Made by a program: the position numbers and the translations under genes
In this document: piece after piece, positions 17,292 to 25,694 of the stretch
Layout: every line of letters begins with the position of its first letter
How positions within the stretch are numbered: the first letter of the stretch is position 1
NCBI GenBank assembly: GCA_038257155.1
Contig: JBBSJP010000033.1
Location: 1 to 51,289 of the forward strand
Direction of reading: 5' to 3'
Origin: JANJTY01 sp038257155
GTDB lineage: Bacteria; Pseudomonadota; Gammaproteobacteria; Xanthomonadales; Xanthomonadaceae
DNA: 51,289 nt
The notes under the pieces: model-generated
Told to the model about the DNA's origin: nothing
The model's input: only the letters and a program-made list of their open reading frames with translations
Databases searched by the model: none

Positions 17292-18470
17292 TCAGTTGTC
17301 GTGTGCCTTCTGACGCATGCAGCGCGAGAGTGCCGACGCCAGCGCGTCGGTGTCGGCTGTTGGGCTGTGGACATGCGGCGAGATTCGCAGCGCGGTTCCG
17401 CGAGCTGCCACCACGAAGCCCTCGACATGCAGTCGTTCCTGCATGTCGACCGCGTTTCCGATGACTTCGATTGCACTGATGTGAGGACTGTCGGCCGTGC
17501 GCCAGCAGTGGCCGATGCCATGCTCATGCAAGGCCGATCGCAGTGCGTTCTGCCAGGCGGAAAACTGAGCGCGTAGTGCGTTGCCACCCCAATGCGCGAG
17601 CTGATGCAAGGCAGGCTCGGCCATTGCCAGACAGAGGCTGTGGTAAATGCCCGCAGAATCGAAGCGGCGCGCGCCATCGCGATAGTGCAAGGGCTCCGCG
17701 TCCACCGCGGGCAGGGTTTCGCCGGCGGTACGCACGAATGCGTACTGCTCCAGTGGCTCGGCAGCATGATGGCGCGGGGCGACATACGTGTAGGCAAGGC
17801 CCGGCGCGCCAAGCAGCCATTTGTGTCCTGCAGCGATCACCATGTCAGCATCCAGCGCGGCGACGTCGATGGGCAGTACGCCCCAGGCCTGGGTGGCGTC
17901 GATCACCAGCGCAGCACCCAGCGCTCTTGTGCGTCGCGCGATGCGTGGCAGATCCAGCTGCGCGCCGTCATGCCAGTGGCAAGCTGGCACGACCAGAACC
18001 GCGCTGCGATCGTCGATTGTTGCCAGCACGGTGTCGGTCCAGTCTTGACCGGCTGAACGACGCAAGGGCAGCAGCTGTGCACCGCGGCGTGCGCAGGCGG
18101 CCCGCCAGGCAGCGGTGCCGGAAGGGTGTTCGTCGGCCAATACCAGCACCGTCTGTTCGCTGCGCAACGGAAGGAACTCTGCAGCCAGTCGCATGCTGTA
18201 CGCAACACTGCTCTGCAGGGTCAGACAATCGGCCGACACACCCAGCAAGCCTGCTGCGCTGGCTCGCACGCGCTCGGGCCTTTCCAGCCATTCAGGCAGC
18301 GACACGCGCCACGGCCTTGCCGCGTGCAACAGTGCCGCTTCACCGACCACCTGCACACTGCGCAGGCGCGGTGCTTGGCCTGCGCTATTCAAATAGCGCA
18401 CCGTATCGGGCAGCACGAAACAGTCCTGCGGGCGCGCTACGGCATCGGCGAGCGATATCGGTGAGTTCAT
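17292..18470 (-). CDS. egtE: PLP-dependent class V aminotransferase-like, probable ergothioneine C-S lyase
   Basis: The 392-residue protein is an aminotransferase class V fold enzyme with the PLP contacts DATQAWG (191-197) and Schiff-base Lys217 in AAGHKWLLGAPG. The fold alone fits cysteine desulfurases, kynureninases and EgtE. The divergent neighbours egtB and egtD are unmistakable ergothioneine genes, so the most likely role is EgtE, which cleaves the hercynyl-cysteine sulfoxide to ergothioneine. The family assignment is seen; the EgtE role is inferred from context. The ATG at 18468-18470 is taken because the conserved N-terminus (VRYLNSAGQAP) follows soon after. Only 48 bases separate it from the egtB start. 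Confidence 0.8.
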   Translation of the reverse strand: MNSPISLADAVARPQDCFVLPDTVRYLNSAGQAPRLRSVQVVGEAALLHAARPWRVSLPEWLERPERVRASAAGLLGVSADCLTLQSSVAYSMRLAAEFLPLRSEQTVLVLADEHPSGTAAWRAACARRGAQLLPLRRSAGQDWTDTVLATIDDRSAVLVVPACHWHDGAQLDLPRIARRTRALGAALVIDATQAWGVLPIDVAALDADMVIAAGHKWLLGAPGLAYTYVAPRHHAAEPLEQYAFVRTAGETLPAVDAEPLHYRDGARRFDSAGIYHSLCLAMAEPALHQLAHWGGNALRAQFSAWQNALRSALHEHGIGHCWRTADSPHISAIEVIGNAVDMQERLHVEGFVVAARGTALRISPHVHSPTADTDALASALSRCMRQKAHDN

Positions 18471-18518
18471 GTGCGCCATCATGCCGTATCGGCAAACAAG
18501 TTCTGATAGGGTTCGGAC

Positions 18519-19766
18519 ATGGTGGTCGAACTGGCAATCCAGCGTCTCGCTGAGCGCTACGCGCGCGTTCGCTCGCGCAGCGCGGCGCTGGCGGCACCAC
18601 TGCATCCCGAGGACTGCACCGTACAGTCGATGCCTGATACCAGTCCGGTGAAATGGCATCTGGGCCACACCACCTGGTTCTTCGAGCAGTTCGTGCTGGC
18701 AGAGCAAGCTGGATATCGGCCGCACTGCGCGGCTTGGCACTATTTGTTCAACTCGTACTACCAGTTGGTTGGCCCGATGCACGCGCGGCCCGAGCGCGGC
18801 CTGTTGACGCGTCCGACGCTGGCCGAGGTGGTCGCGTACCGCAGCGTCGTGGATGACGCGATCCAAAACCTTCTGCTGCACGAACCTGCGCCGCGAATCG
18901 CCGAGCGCATCGCTTTGGGCCTGCAACACGAACAGCAGCATCAGGAGCTGATCCTCACCGACATCAAGCATCTGCTGTCGCGTAATCCGCTGCAGCCAAG
19001 GTACCGCGATGACCTTTCCAGGACGCATGGCGAATCGACGGAGCAGCGCTTCGTGCCTGGCCGAAACGGCCTGTGTGAGATTGGAGCCGATAGCGGCGCC
19101 GACTTCGCCTTTGATTGCGAAACGCCGCGCCACACAGTCTTCCTGCGCCCGCACGCCATCGCACGACGCCCGGTCAGCAATGCCGAGTTCCGCGCCTTCA
19201 TTACCGACGGCGGCTATCGTCGCGCCGAGTTCTGGATGAGTGAAGGTTTTGCTACCGCGCAGGCCGAAGCCTGGCAGGGCCCGCTCTACTGGGATGCCGG
19301 CGGCGAGACCGAGTTCATGCTGGGCGGTCGGCGTCCGATCGATCCGCATGCGCCGGTCTGCCATGTCAGCTGGTTCGAGGCCGATGCCTTCGCGCGCTGG
19401 GCCGGTGCGCGCCTGCCCAGCGAGGCCGAGTGGGAGCTTGCCGCCGCGGGTTCGGATCCCGAGGCCGGTCATTTCGCCGACGATGACGCGCTGCATCCGC
19501 AAGCCGCTTCCGGCGCAGACGAACTCCTGCAGCTCTTCGGTGACGTCTGGGAATGGACCGCCAGCCCCTACGTCAATTATCCCGGGTTTCGCCCGCTGCC
19601 TGGCGCGCTCGGCGAGTACAACGGCAAGTTCATGTGTGGCCAGTACGTGCTGCGCGGTGGATCCTGCGTCTCGCCACGCGGCCACGTGCGCGCCAGTTAC
19701 CGCAACTTCTTTCATCCACGCGATCGCTGGCAGTTCTCCGGCATTCGCCTTGCAAAGGACGCGTGA
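18519..19766 (+). CDS. egtB: Ergothioneine sulfoxide synthase EgtB
   Basis: The 415-residue protein has the two-domain layout of EgtB: an N-terminal DinB-like bundle supplying the iron ligands (HLGH at 47-50 and HEQQH at 137-141) and a C-terminal formylglycine-generating-enzyme-type domain ending with the signature VWEWTASPY, GGSCVSPRGH and YRNFFHP...WQFSGIRLA. The enzyme uses oxygen and non-haem iron to join a cysteine-type thiol to hercynine. No egtA or egtC is adjacent, so it may use free cysteine, or those genes are elsewhere. Translation of egtD begins one base after its stop, so the two are coupled. Confidence 0.92.
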   Translation: MVVELAIQRLAERYARVRSRSAALAAPLHPEDCTVQSMPDTSPVKWHLGHTTWFFEQFVLAEQAGYRPHCAAWHYLFNSYYQLVGPMHARPERGLLTRPTLAEVVAYRSVVDDAIQNLLLHEPAPRIAERIALGLQHEQQHQELILTDIKHLLSRNPLQPRYRDDLSRTHGESTEQRFVPGRNGLCEIGADSGADFAFDCETPRHTVFLRPHAIARRPVSNAEFRAFITDGGYRRAEFWMSEGFATAQAEAWQGPLYWDAGGETEFMLGGRRPIDPHAPVCHVSWFEADAFARWAGARLPSEAEWELAAAGSDPEAGHFADDDALHPQAASGADELLQLFGDVWEWTASPYVNYPGFRPLPGALGEYNGKFMCGQYVLRGGSCVSPRGHVRASYRNFFHPRDRWQFSGIRLAKDA

Positions 19767-19767
19767 A

Positions 19768-20784
19768 ATGTCCAGCACCAACCCGCTTCACGCCTTGCAT
19801 GACCTGCACCCGGCGAAGCCGGATATTGCGGTCGACGTGCTCGCCGGCCTGAGCGCCACACCGCGCACGCTGCCTTCGAAGTACTTCTACGATGCGCGCG
19901 GCTCGCGGCTGTTCGAGCGCATCTGCCTGACTCCGGAGTACTACCTGACCCGCGCCGAACTGGCAATCCTGCGGCGCCATGGGGCAGCGATTGCCGACGC
20001 CCTGGGCGAACGCCTGCGGCTGGTCGAGTACGGCACCGGTGCGGGCGACAAGACGCGCCTGCTGCTGCAATCGCTGAGCGAACCAGTCGCGTACCTGCCG
20101 GTGGAGATCTCCCGCAGCGCCCTGATTGACTCGATTACGCAACTGGCGCGCGCGTTTCCGGTGCTCGAACTGGTCCCGGTTTGCGCCGACTTCACCCGGA
20201 CCATTGCCTTGCCGCCGACCCGACGGCGCGCACGTCGCACCGTGGTCTATCTGGCCGGATCGACCATCGGAAATTTTGTCGAGGCCGAGGCTATCGAACT
20301 GCTTTCCCACATGCGCGATACCGCTGGCAGCGGCGGGGCAATTCTGCTCGGCTTCGACCGCAAAAAGGACCCGACGATACTCAACGCCGCCTACAACGAC
20401 GCTGAAGGCGTCACGGCAGCCTTCACCCTGAACCTGCTGCAGCGCCTCAACCGTGAGCTGGATGCCGACTTCGACCTGGATCAGTTCGCGCACCGCGCCG
20501 AGTACAACGATCAGGCAGGCCGGATTGAGACCGATATCATCAGCCGCTGCGCGCAGCAGGTGCGGGTGGCAGGGCAACGCTTTGCCCTGCGGCACGACGA
20601 AGCGATCCGGGTAGAGGTCAGCTGCAAATACGACCGGGACGACATCGCGCGCATGGCACGGGCTGCGGGCCTGCGCTGCGGACCGTGCTGGCATGATCCA
20701 GAGGGCCTTTTCGGCATGCAGGTGCTGGAGGTTCCAGGACGGGGTGCAGGGCTGACAGCGGTACCGCCGTGGTCCGAAGGTTAG
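19768..20784 (+). CDS. egtD: L-histidine N-alpha-methyltransferase EgtD
   Basis: The 338-residue protein is the histidine trimethylating enzyme that makes hercynine, the first step of ergothioneine synthesis. Signatures: PSKYFYDARGSRLFERICLTPEYYLTR near 33-59, the SAM site VEYGTGAGDKTRLLL, YLPVEISRSAL, VYLAGSTIGNF, and the substrate-side DFDLDQFAHRAEYN region. Length is close to the family norm. The ATG at 19768 overlaps the egtB end region with a one-base gap and is used because the conserved residues start soon after; the longer in-frame reading lies within egtB and is a shadow. Confidence 0.93.
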   Translation: MSSTNPLHALHDLHPAKPDIAVDVLAGLSATPRTLPSKYFYDARGSRLFERICLTPEYYLTRAELAILRRHGAAIADALGERLRLVEYGTGAGDKTRLLLQSLSEPVAYLPVEISRSALIDSITQLARAFPVLELVPVCADFTRTIALPPTRRRARRTVVYLAGSTIGNFVEAEAIELLSHMRDTAGSGGAILLGFDRKKDPTILNAAYNDAEGVTAAFTLNLLQRLNRELDADFDLDQFAHRAEYNDQAGRIETDIISRCAQQVRVAGQRFALRHDEAIRVEVSCKYDRDDIARMARAAGLRCGPCWHDPEGLFGMQVLEVPGRGAGLTAVPPWSEG

Positions 20785-20831
20785 GATAGCGGCGCGCTGT
20801 ACTCACGTCAGAATCGATCTTCGAGTCCACC

Positions 20832-21476
20832 ATGCTGAAACCGCTGCGCCGTTCGATCCGCCGTGCCTACGCCGACCTGCAGAGCCGCTACCTGCACAAC
20901 TGGATCTTCATTCATATCAACAAGACCGGCGGCAGCAGTATCGAGAAGGCGCTGGGAATGCGCTTCGACCACCGCAGCGCGCGCGACAAGGTCAGGGCGA
21001 TCGGGCAAGTAGCTTGGGATCGCAAGTTCAGCTTCAGCTTCGTGCGCAATCCCTGGGACAAGGTGGTGTCGCACTATCACTACCGGCTGAAGACAGGGCA
21101 GAGTGGCTTTCGAGATAATCCACCGGATTTTGCCAGTTGGATTCGGCTGGCTTACGTCGAACGCGACCCGCGCTACTTCGATCAACCATTGATGTTCGCG
21201 CCGCAGATGGACTGGATCGGCGACGAGCAGGATCGCATCCTGGTCAACTTTGTCGGGCGCTTCGAGCGTCTGCAGGAGGATTTCGCCCAGGTCTGTGAGC
21301 GCATCGGTCGCCAGGCCAGCCTGCCACACATCAAGGCTTCGCAGCACACCCACTACAGCCAGTACTACGATGCCGAAAGCCGCGCAATCATTGCGCAGCT
21401 GTTTGCCCGTGACATCGACCACCTCGGCTACGCGTTTGAAAATCCCAACGCACCGACCACCGCGACTTCAGCCTGA
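20832..21476 (+). CDS. PAPS-dependent sulfotransferase (family 2)
   Basis: The 214-residue protein has the two PAPS-binding motifs of carbohydrate-type sulfotransferases: HINKTGGSSIEKAL at 28-41 (5'-phosphosulfate loop) and SFVRNPWDKVVSHYHY at 69-84 (3'-phosphate site). It lacks a signal peptide. It lies 47 bases after egtD on the same strand and its stop codon overlaps the start of the CoA-transferase gene, suggesting one transcript with the ergothioneine genes. The acceptor is unknown; a cell-surface glycan is typical of the family, but a small molecule is possible. Confidence 0.82.
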   Translation: MLKPLRRSIRRAYADLQSRYLHNWIFIHINKTGGSSIEKALGMRFDHRSARDKVRAIGQVAWDRKFSFSFVRNPWDKVVSHYHYRLKTGQSGFRDNPPDFASWIRLAYVERDPRYFDQPLMFAPQMDWIGDEQDRILVNFVGRFERLQEDFAQVCERIGRQASLPHIKASQHTHYSQYYDAESRAIIAQLFARDIDHLGYAFENPNAPTTATSA

Positions 21477-22699
21477 TGGGACCGCTGAAGGGCCTGCGGG
21501 TACTCGACCTCTCCCGCATTCTGGCCGGCCCCTGGGCCAGTCAGGTGCTGGCGGACCTGGGTGCCGAGGTGATCAAGATCGAGCGCCCCGGCAACGGCGA
21601 CGACACACGGCGCTGGGGCCCGCCCTTCCTGCGCGCGCAGGACGGCAGCACCACGGCCGAGTCGGCTTACTACCTGGCTGCCAACCGCGGCAAGCACTCG
21701 GTCGCGATCGATTTCACCCATCCGGAAGGCGCCGACCTGCTGCGTGCACTTGCACGCGACAGTCAGGTGCTGCTGGAAAACTTCAAGTGTGGCGATCTGG
21801 CCCGCTTTGGCCTCGACTGGCCCGGCCTGCGCGCGCTGAATCCGGCCCTGGTGTACTGCTCGATCACCGGCTATGGGCAAACCGGCCCCAACGCGCAACG
21901 CGCCGGCTACGACGCCGCGATCCAGGCCGAAGCCGGCCTGATGAGCCTTACCGGCGCGCCGGACAATCAGCCCGGTGGCGGGCCGCAGAAAGTCGGTGTG
22001 GCGGTGTCCGACCTGATGACCGGCATGTACGCAGTGGCCGGTATCCTCGCCGCCCTGCGTCACGCCGACGCCACCGGCGAAGGCCAGCACATCGATCTGG
22101 CGCTGTACGACACTCAGGTCGGGTGGCTCGCCAATCAGGCGATGAACTACCTGGTCGGCGGTGAGCCACCGCAGCGCCATGGCAATGCACACCCCAACAT
22201 CGTGCCCTATCAGGTGATGTCAGCGAGTGATGGCGCCTTCATGCTGGCGGTTGGCAACGACGCGCAGTTCCGCAAGCTCTGCGGCGTGATCGACCGCGCC
22301 GGGCTGGCGGACGACGCGCGCTTCGCAAGCAATGCCGCACGCGTCGAGCACCGCGAGCTGCTGCTGCCGCTGCTGCAGACCGCGCTCGCGCTGCGCTCGC
22401 GCGCCGACTGGCTGCAGCGCCTGGCAGAAGTCGACGTGCCCTGCGCCGCAGTGAATACTCTCGATCAGGTATTTGCCGATTCGCAGGTCGCCGCCCGTGG
22501 CCTGCGCTTCGACCTGCCGCACCCGCTCGCCGGCAGCGTGCCGTTGGTGGCAAACCCGCTGAAATTCTCCGCTACCGCGATCGACTACCAGCGGGCCCCG
22601 CCACTGCTGGGCGCGGAGACTTTCAGCGTGCTGCGGGAAAGACTCGGCCTGTCGCCAACCGAGCTTGAGCGTCTGAAGGCTGCCGGCGTGATTGGCTGA
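21476..22699 (+). CDS. CaiB/BaiF family (type III) CoA-transferase
   Basis: The 407-residue protein opens with GLRVLDLSRILAGPWASQVLADLGAEVIKIE in the family fashion, and Asp179 in VAVSDLMTG occupies the place of the catalytic aspartate that forms the acyl anhydride. Other family marks: NRGKHSVAIDF, ENFKCG, GYGQTGP, and GEGQHIDLALYD. It transfers CoA between carboxylic acids in the cytoplasm; the natural acids cannot be told from sequence. The start shares one base with the sulfotransferase stop (TGATG), so translation is coupled. Confidence 0.93.
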   Translation: MGPLKGLRVLDLSRILAGPWASQVLADLGAEVIKIERPGNGDDTRRWGPPFLRAQDGSTTAESAYYLAANRGKHSVAIDFTHPEGADLLRALARDSQVLLENFKCGDLARFGLDWPGLRALNPALVYCSITGYGQTGPNAQRAGYDAAIQAEAGLMSLTGAPDNQPGGGPQKVGVAVSDLMTGMYAVAGILAALRHADATGEGQHIDLALYDTQVGWLANQAMNYLVGGEPPQRHGNAHPNIVPYQVMSASDGAFMLAVGNDAQFRKLCGVIDRAGLADDARFASNAARVEHRELLLPLLQTALALRSRADWLQRLAEVDVPCAAVNTLDQVFADSQVAARGLRFDLPHPLAGSVPLVANPLKFSATAIDYQRAPPLLGAETFSVLRERLGLSPTELERLKAAGVIG

Positions 22700-22770
22700 G
22701 CCATGCGGCTCGCGGAGGTAAGCAGTCCATACCGAGCGGCTCCGAGCAGTGCCATTTGCCTGACTCGCTG

Positions 22771-23154
22771 CTAGCGGCCAATCAGGGTAAGCAACCGGGC
22801 CCAGGTGCCCGACGCCAGCAGCCATCCAACCGCTACGAGATTGAGGAGGACGGTAATCCAGAACACCGTCTGGAAGGCTTGCTTCAGCGTCTTGTGGCGG
22901 AACTGCTGCTGCGCAATGAGTGCACCCGGCCAACCGCCAAACAGATCCACAAGATGCAGCCGGCCCTCGGGCGTGCGACGAGAGCCGTTCTGCGCAGCAC
23001 CCTTGTCTTCCCAGTACATGAGATAGGACAAGACGCTGAGAACGAAGTACGCAGCGACGACCTGGATCGGCATCTCATGAAAGGCAGCAGCGGCAGCGGC
23101 AAGCCCGAGGGCAGTGACGCCCAAGGCTGCCCGTGGAAAGCGGAAGGCGGTCAT
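22771..23154 (-). CDS. DUF1294 family membrane protein
   Basis: The 127-residue protein has about four hydrophobic segments and the DUF1294 signature: YWEDKGAAQNGSRRTPEGRLHLVDLFGGWPGALIAQQQFRHKTLKQAFQ from about 47 to 95. The family is widespread in proteobacteria, with no established function; in some proteins this domain is fused to a cold-shock domain, which is absent here. The ATG at 23152-23154 overlaps the stop of a 38-residue membrane peptide (ATGA), so the two are translationally coupled. Confidence 0.85.
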   Translation of the reverse strand: MTAFRFPRAALGVTALGLAAAAAAFHEMPIQVVAAYFVLSVLSYLMYWEDKGAAQNGSRRTPEGRLHLVDLFGGWPGALIAQQQFRHKTLKQAFQTVFWITVLLNLVAVGWLLASGTWARLLTLIGR

Positions 23155-23267
23155 ATGCTCACGCCAAAACCCAGCGCGACGACAAGCAGCATCAGCATCG
23201 CTATCCAGATGAAGTAGCGCTTGCGACGCGAACGCAGATCGGGAGCCGCTTGAGGGACAGCCTCCAT
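23151..23267 (-). CDS. Small single-pass membrane peptide (38 aa), coupled to DUF1294 gene
   Basis: A short frame opens at the ATG 23265-23267 and ends with TGA overlapping the DUF1294 start by four bases. The peptide has a charged N-terminal part (MEAVPQAAPDLRSRRKRY) and one membrane helix of about 18 residues (FIWIAMLMLLVVALGFGV). The tight ATGA overlap, the positive-inside arginine cluster and the clean helix support a real gene. An AGAAG site lies about eleven bases upstream. I do not recognise the family. Confidence 0.65.
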   Translation of the reverse strand: MEAVPQAAPDLRSRRKRYFIWIAMLMLLVVALGFGVSI

Positions 23268-23279
23268 CTTCTTGTACTT

Positions 23280-23483
23280 CTACCAGGTGATGACGCCTGA
23301 CGGCGCGTGCAACGATTCGTCGTGATCAACGGCTTTCGGCCCTGCCAGCGCCAACGTGGCGTCAACCAGATGCGCGTTGCAAGGATACGATGGCATGGGT
23401 TCGCTCTGCTTTTTTTCGAGCAGGACTTTCATCATTTCAGGGTCGCTATGGGCTGCTGCCACGCACGCATGCGCATTGCCCAC
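23280..23483 (-). CDS. Possible small hypothetical protein
   Basis: A frame of up to 67 residues ends 12 bases before the 38-residue membrane peptide and would be the first gene of that unit; a likelier start is an internal methionine before KVLLEKKQSEP. It shows no recognisable domain, signal or membrane segment, and no strong ribosome site. It lies in the divergent interval before the saccharopine-dehydrogenase-like gene and may be only leader sequence. Confidence 0.25.
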   Translation of the reverse strand: MGNAHACVAAAHSDPEMMKVLLEKKQSEPMPSYPCNAHLVDATLALAGPKAVDHDESLHAPSGVITW

Positions 23484-23508
23484 AGGTTCGCAGGCTAGGA
23501 TTTACCGC

Positions 23509-24648
23509 ATGGGAACCTGCAACTACCGAGTGCTGATCATTGGCGCGTATGGCCAGTTCGGTCAGCGCGTGGTCGAGATGCTGGCGCGCGACCGGGCATT
23601 CACCCTGCTGCTTGCCGGTCGCGATGCGCGGTCGGCCAACGCACTGGCTGCGCGGCTGCGGGCCCAGGCCAGCACGCAAGCTGCAATCGAAGCCACGTCG
23701 ATCGACGTCGCGGCGCCCAACCTGCCCGGCGCCATGGCAGCGTTGCGGCCCGACCTGGTCATCCACGCGGCCGGGCCGTTCCAGCAGCAGGACTATTGCG
23801 TCGCCGCGGCCGCGCTGCAGTGTGGAGCGCATTACGTCGATCTGGCGGACGGGCGTGATTTCGTGCATGGCATCGGTCGGCTCGATGCCGAAGCACGGCG
23901 TGCCGGCTGCTGGATCATCAGTGGTGCGAGCAGCGTGCCAGGCCTGTCCGCGGCGGTGGTTGATGCGTTCAGCGATCGGTTTGCCCGGCTTGACTCGGTG
24001 GAGTCGCTGATCAGCCCCGGCAATCGCACGGCGCGTGGGCTGGCCACGACACGGGCGATCCTGGGCTATGTCGGACGGCCATTTCCACTATTGCTCAATG
24101 GACGCTGGAAGACCGCCCATGGCTGGCAATCCCTGCGGCGCGTGCAGGTGCCCGGCGTGGGGACGCGCTGGGCTGCACGTTGCGAGGTGCCGGACCTGAG
24201 CGTGCTGCCCGCCCGCTATCCGACGCTGCGCACCTGCGATTTTCGCGCTGGACTCGAGCTGCGTCGCATGCATTTCGGCCTGTGGCTGGCCAGTTGGCCG
24301 CTGCGCTTCGGTTTGCTGCCGTCGCTCGCCCGCTGGGCGCCAGGCCTGCTGCACATCAGCGAGCATTGGCTGGAGCTTGGCAGCGATACGGGCCTGATGC
24401 AGGTCGATCTGCAGGGCGTGGATTACGCGGGTCAGCCGCTCCGGCTGCGATGGCGGATCGTGGCGCATGAGGGCAGCGGGCCGCAGATTCCCGCTACGGC
24501 TGCCGTCGTGCTGGCTCGAAAACTCGCCAGTGGCAGCCTGCCGGGTGCGGGTGCCCGTGCCTGTGTGGGCCTGTTTAGACTGGACGAGTTTCTGCAGGAG
24601 CTGGCGGAATTGCCGATTCAGGCATCGCTGGAATGTCTGCCTCGGTGA
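23509..24648 (+). CDS. Saccharopine-dehydrogenase-like NAD(P)-binding protein
   Basis: The 379-residue protein opens with a Rossmann fold (VLIIGAYGQFGQRVVEML, 8-25; LLLAGRDARSANALAARL) and then the saccharopine-dehydrogenase-type pattern VIHAAGPFQQQDYCVAAAALQCGAHYVDLADGRDFV. The C-terminal half is not the classical lysine-pathway domain, so this is the broad short form of the family, not lysine synthesis. The ATG at 23509 directly precedes the first strand. Its 3' end overlaps the convergent DCC gene by 74 bases. DUF4166 and DCC genes beside such a dehydrogenase form a recurring group, sometimes fused, of unknown role. Confidence 0.8.
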   Translation: MGTCNYRVLIIGAYGQFGQRVVEMLARDRAFTLLLAGRDARSANALAARLRAQASTQAAIEATSIDVAAPNLPGAMAALRPDLVIHAAGPFQQQDYCVAAAALQCGAHYVDLADGRDFVHGIGRLDAEARRAGCWIISGASSVPGLSAAVVDAFSDRFARLDSVESLISPGNRTARGLATTRAILGYVGRPFPLLLNGRWKTAHGWQSLRRVQVPGVGTRWAARCEVPDLSVLPARYPTLRTCDFRAGLELRRMHFGLWLASWPLRFGLLPSLARWAPGLLHISEHWLELGSDTGLMQVDLQGVDYAGQPLRLRWRIVAHEGSGPQIPATAAVVLARKLASGSLPGAGARACVGLFRLDEFLQELAELPIQASLECLPR

Positions 24649-25048
24649 GGAAGCGATCGCGCTGCGCCGCTGTCGGCATGAGGCAGACATCGTGTCGACC
24701 GAACCAGCGATAGCGGTTGACCGCAATGACCCGATAGAGCCCATCGCGCAGCCCACGCGGCAGGATCATCAGAGCCGCCGCGAGCATTCGCCAGCCCACG
24801 CCCAGCTCGCCCAGCACCCGGCCGATTGCATCGCTGTCGGTCCATGCGCACCCGTCATCGATCAGCAGGAACGAGTTTGGGTCATCAGGATCCAGGCCAT
24901 GTCGCGCCAACAACGCGCGGCCCTCGGGCGACTGCATCGCGGCGAAGCGGAAGCGACCGGCCGGATCGCGTGCCAGCAGGAAGTGCACCCAGCCATTGCA
25001 GAGCACGCAAACGCCATCAAATACCACGACCGCAGATTCACGGGACAC
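24575..25048 (-). CDS. DCC-family thiol-disulfide oxidoreductase-like protein (DUF393)
   Basis: The 157-residue protein carries the family mark VVFDGVCVLCNGWVHFLLARD near the N-terminus, where the DxxCxxC-type cysteines sit, and FAAMQSPEGRALL followed by the SFLLIDDG and WRMLAAALMILPRGLRDGLYRVIAVNRYRWFG segments typical of DUF393/YuxK. The GTG at 25046-25048 is the best start: it leaves a short lead before the conserved strand and overlaps the end of the DUF4166 gene by 11 bases, so translation is coupled. The tail overlaps the convergent dehydrogenase gene. Confidence 0.82.
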   Translation of the reverse strand: MSRESAVVVFDGVCVLCNGWVHFLLARDPAGRFRFAAMQSPEGRALLARHGLDPDDPNSFLLIDDGCAWTDSDAIGRVLGELGVGWRMLAAALMILPRGLRDGLYRVIAVNRYRWFGRHDVCLMPTAAQRDRFLTEADIPAMPESAIPPAPAETRPV

Positions 25049-25571
25049 GCAGCCAGCCCCGGTAATGCACCAGCAAGCCCACCACCGGCAGAGACGCGAC
25101 CACATCGAATGTGTAGCGCCCAGCCGCGTCAATGGATTCCACGGCATTGACCGCACCAAACGCCGCGTTTGGCAGTGGCAGGCCGAGCGCACGCACGCGC
25201 TTCACCTTCCAGCGCAGTTGGTCTCCGACTGCGGTCAGTTGGAAGCCGAAAGTCAGCAGTCCAAGTTGCTCGCAGAGCAAGCCGTCACCGGCCCACAGGC
25301 GTGAACGCATGGCGTGGCCATCCACATGTCGTGTCCAGCGCTCGGCATTCGGCAGGCATTCGATGTCGACCCGGATCGGCCCGGCAAAGGCTGGCGGCAG
25401 TCGCGCTGCCCAGGCGCAGACGCGTGAGAGCCAGCCCGTGCCACGCGTAACCTCGACTTCGCCGTGGTAGGTGCTGGTACCGTTTTGATGGAGGCGCTGG
25501 ACGACCTCGGGGAGTCGCTCGAAGGCGGTGCCGAGCAGGGGCGGGAAAAGGGCGGATTGGGGTGCTTGCAC
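25038..25571 (-). CDS. DUF4166 domain protein
   Basis: The 177-residue protein fits DUF4166: LPEVVQRLHQ, GEVEVTRGTGWLSRVCAWAARLPP, WTRHVDGHAMRSRL, LGLPLPNA and the ending FDVVASLPVVGLLVHYRGWLRVP. In other bacteria this domain is often fused to, or adjacent to, a saccharopine-dehydrogenase-like protein, which agrees with the neighbour on the other strand. It has no signal peptide. The function is unknown; a role in modifying a lipid or other small hydrophobic compound is only speculation. Confidence 0.75.
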   Translation of the reverse strand: MQAPQSALFPPLLGTAFERLPEVVQRLHQNGTSTYHGEVEVTRGTGWLSRVCAWAARLPPAFAGPIRVDIECLPNAERWTRHVDGHAMRSRLWAGDGLLCEQLGLLTFGFQLTAVGDQLRWKVKRVRALGLPLPNAAFGAVNAVESIDAAGRYTFDVVASLPVVGLLVHYRGWLRVP

Positions 25572-25694
25572 GGGGGGATGATAGCCGGTGCGGTGGGTTC
25601 AGGGCCTCTCCGAAATCGGTCGTGGCGTGGCAGGTTCCTGGGTGAATCCGGACTCCCGGAAAATCTCTCTTCCAGCAAGTCTCTGCGTCTCGAT

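Noticed and set aside
23509..24648. Lysine-pathway saccharopine dehydrogenase
   Set aside because: Only the nucleotide-binding half matches; the C-terminal half and the neighbours DUF4166 and DCC point to another role.
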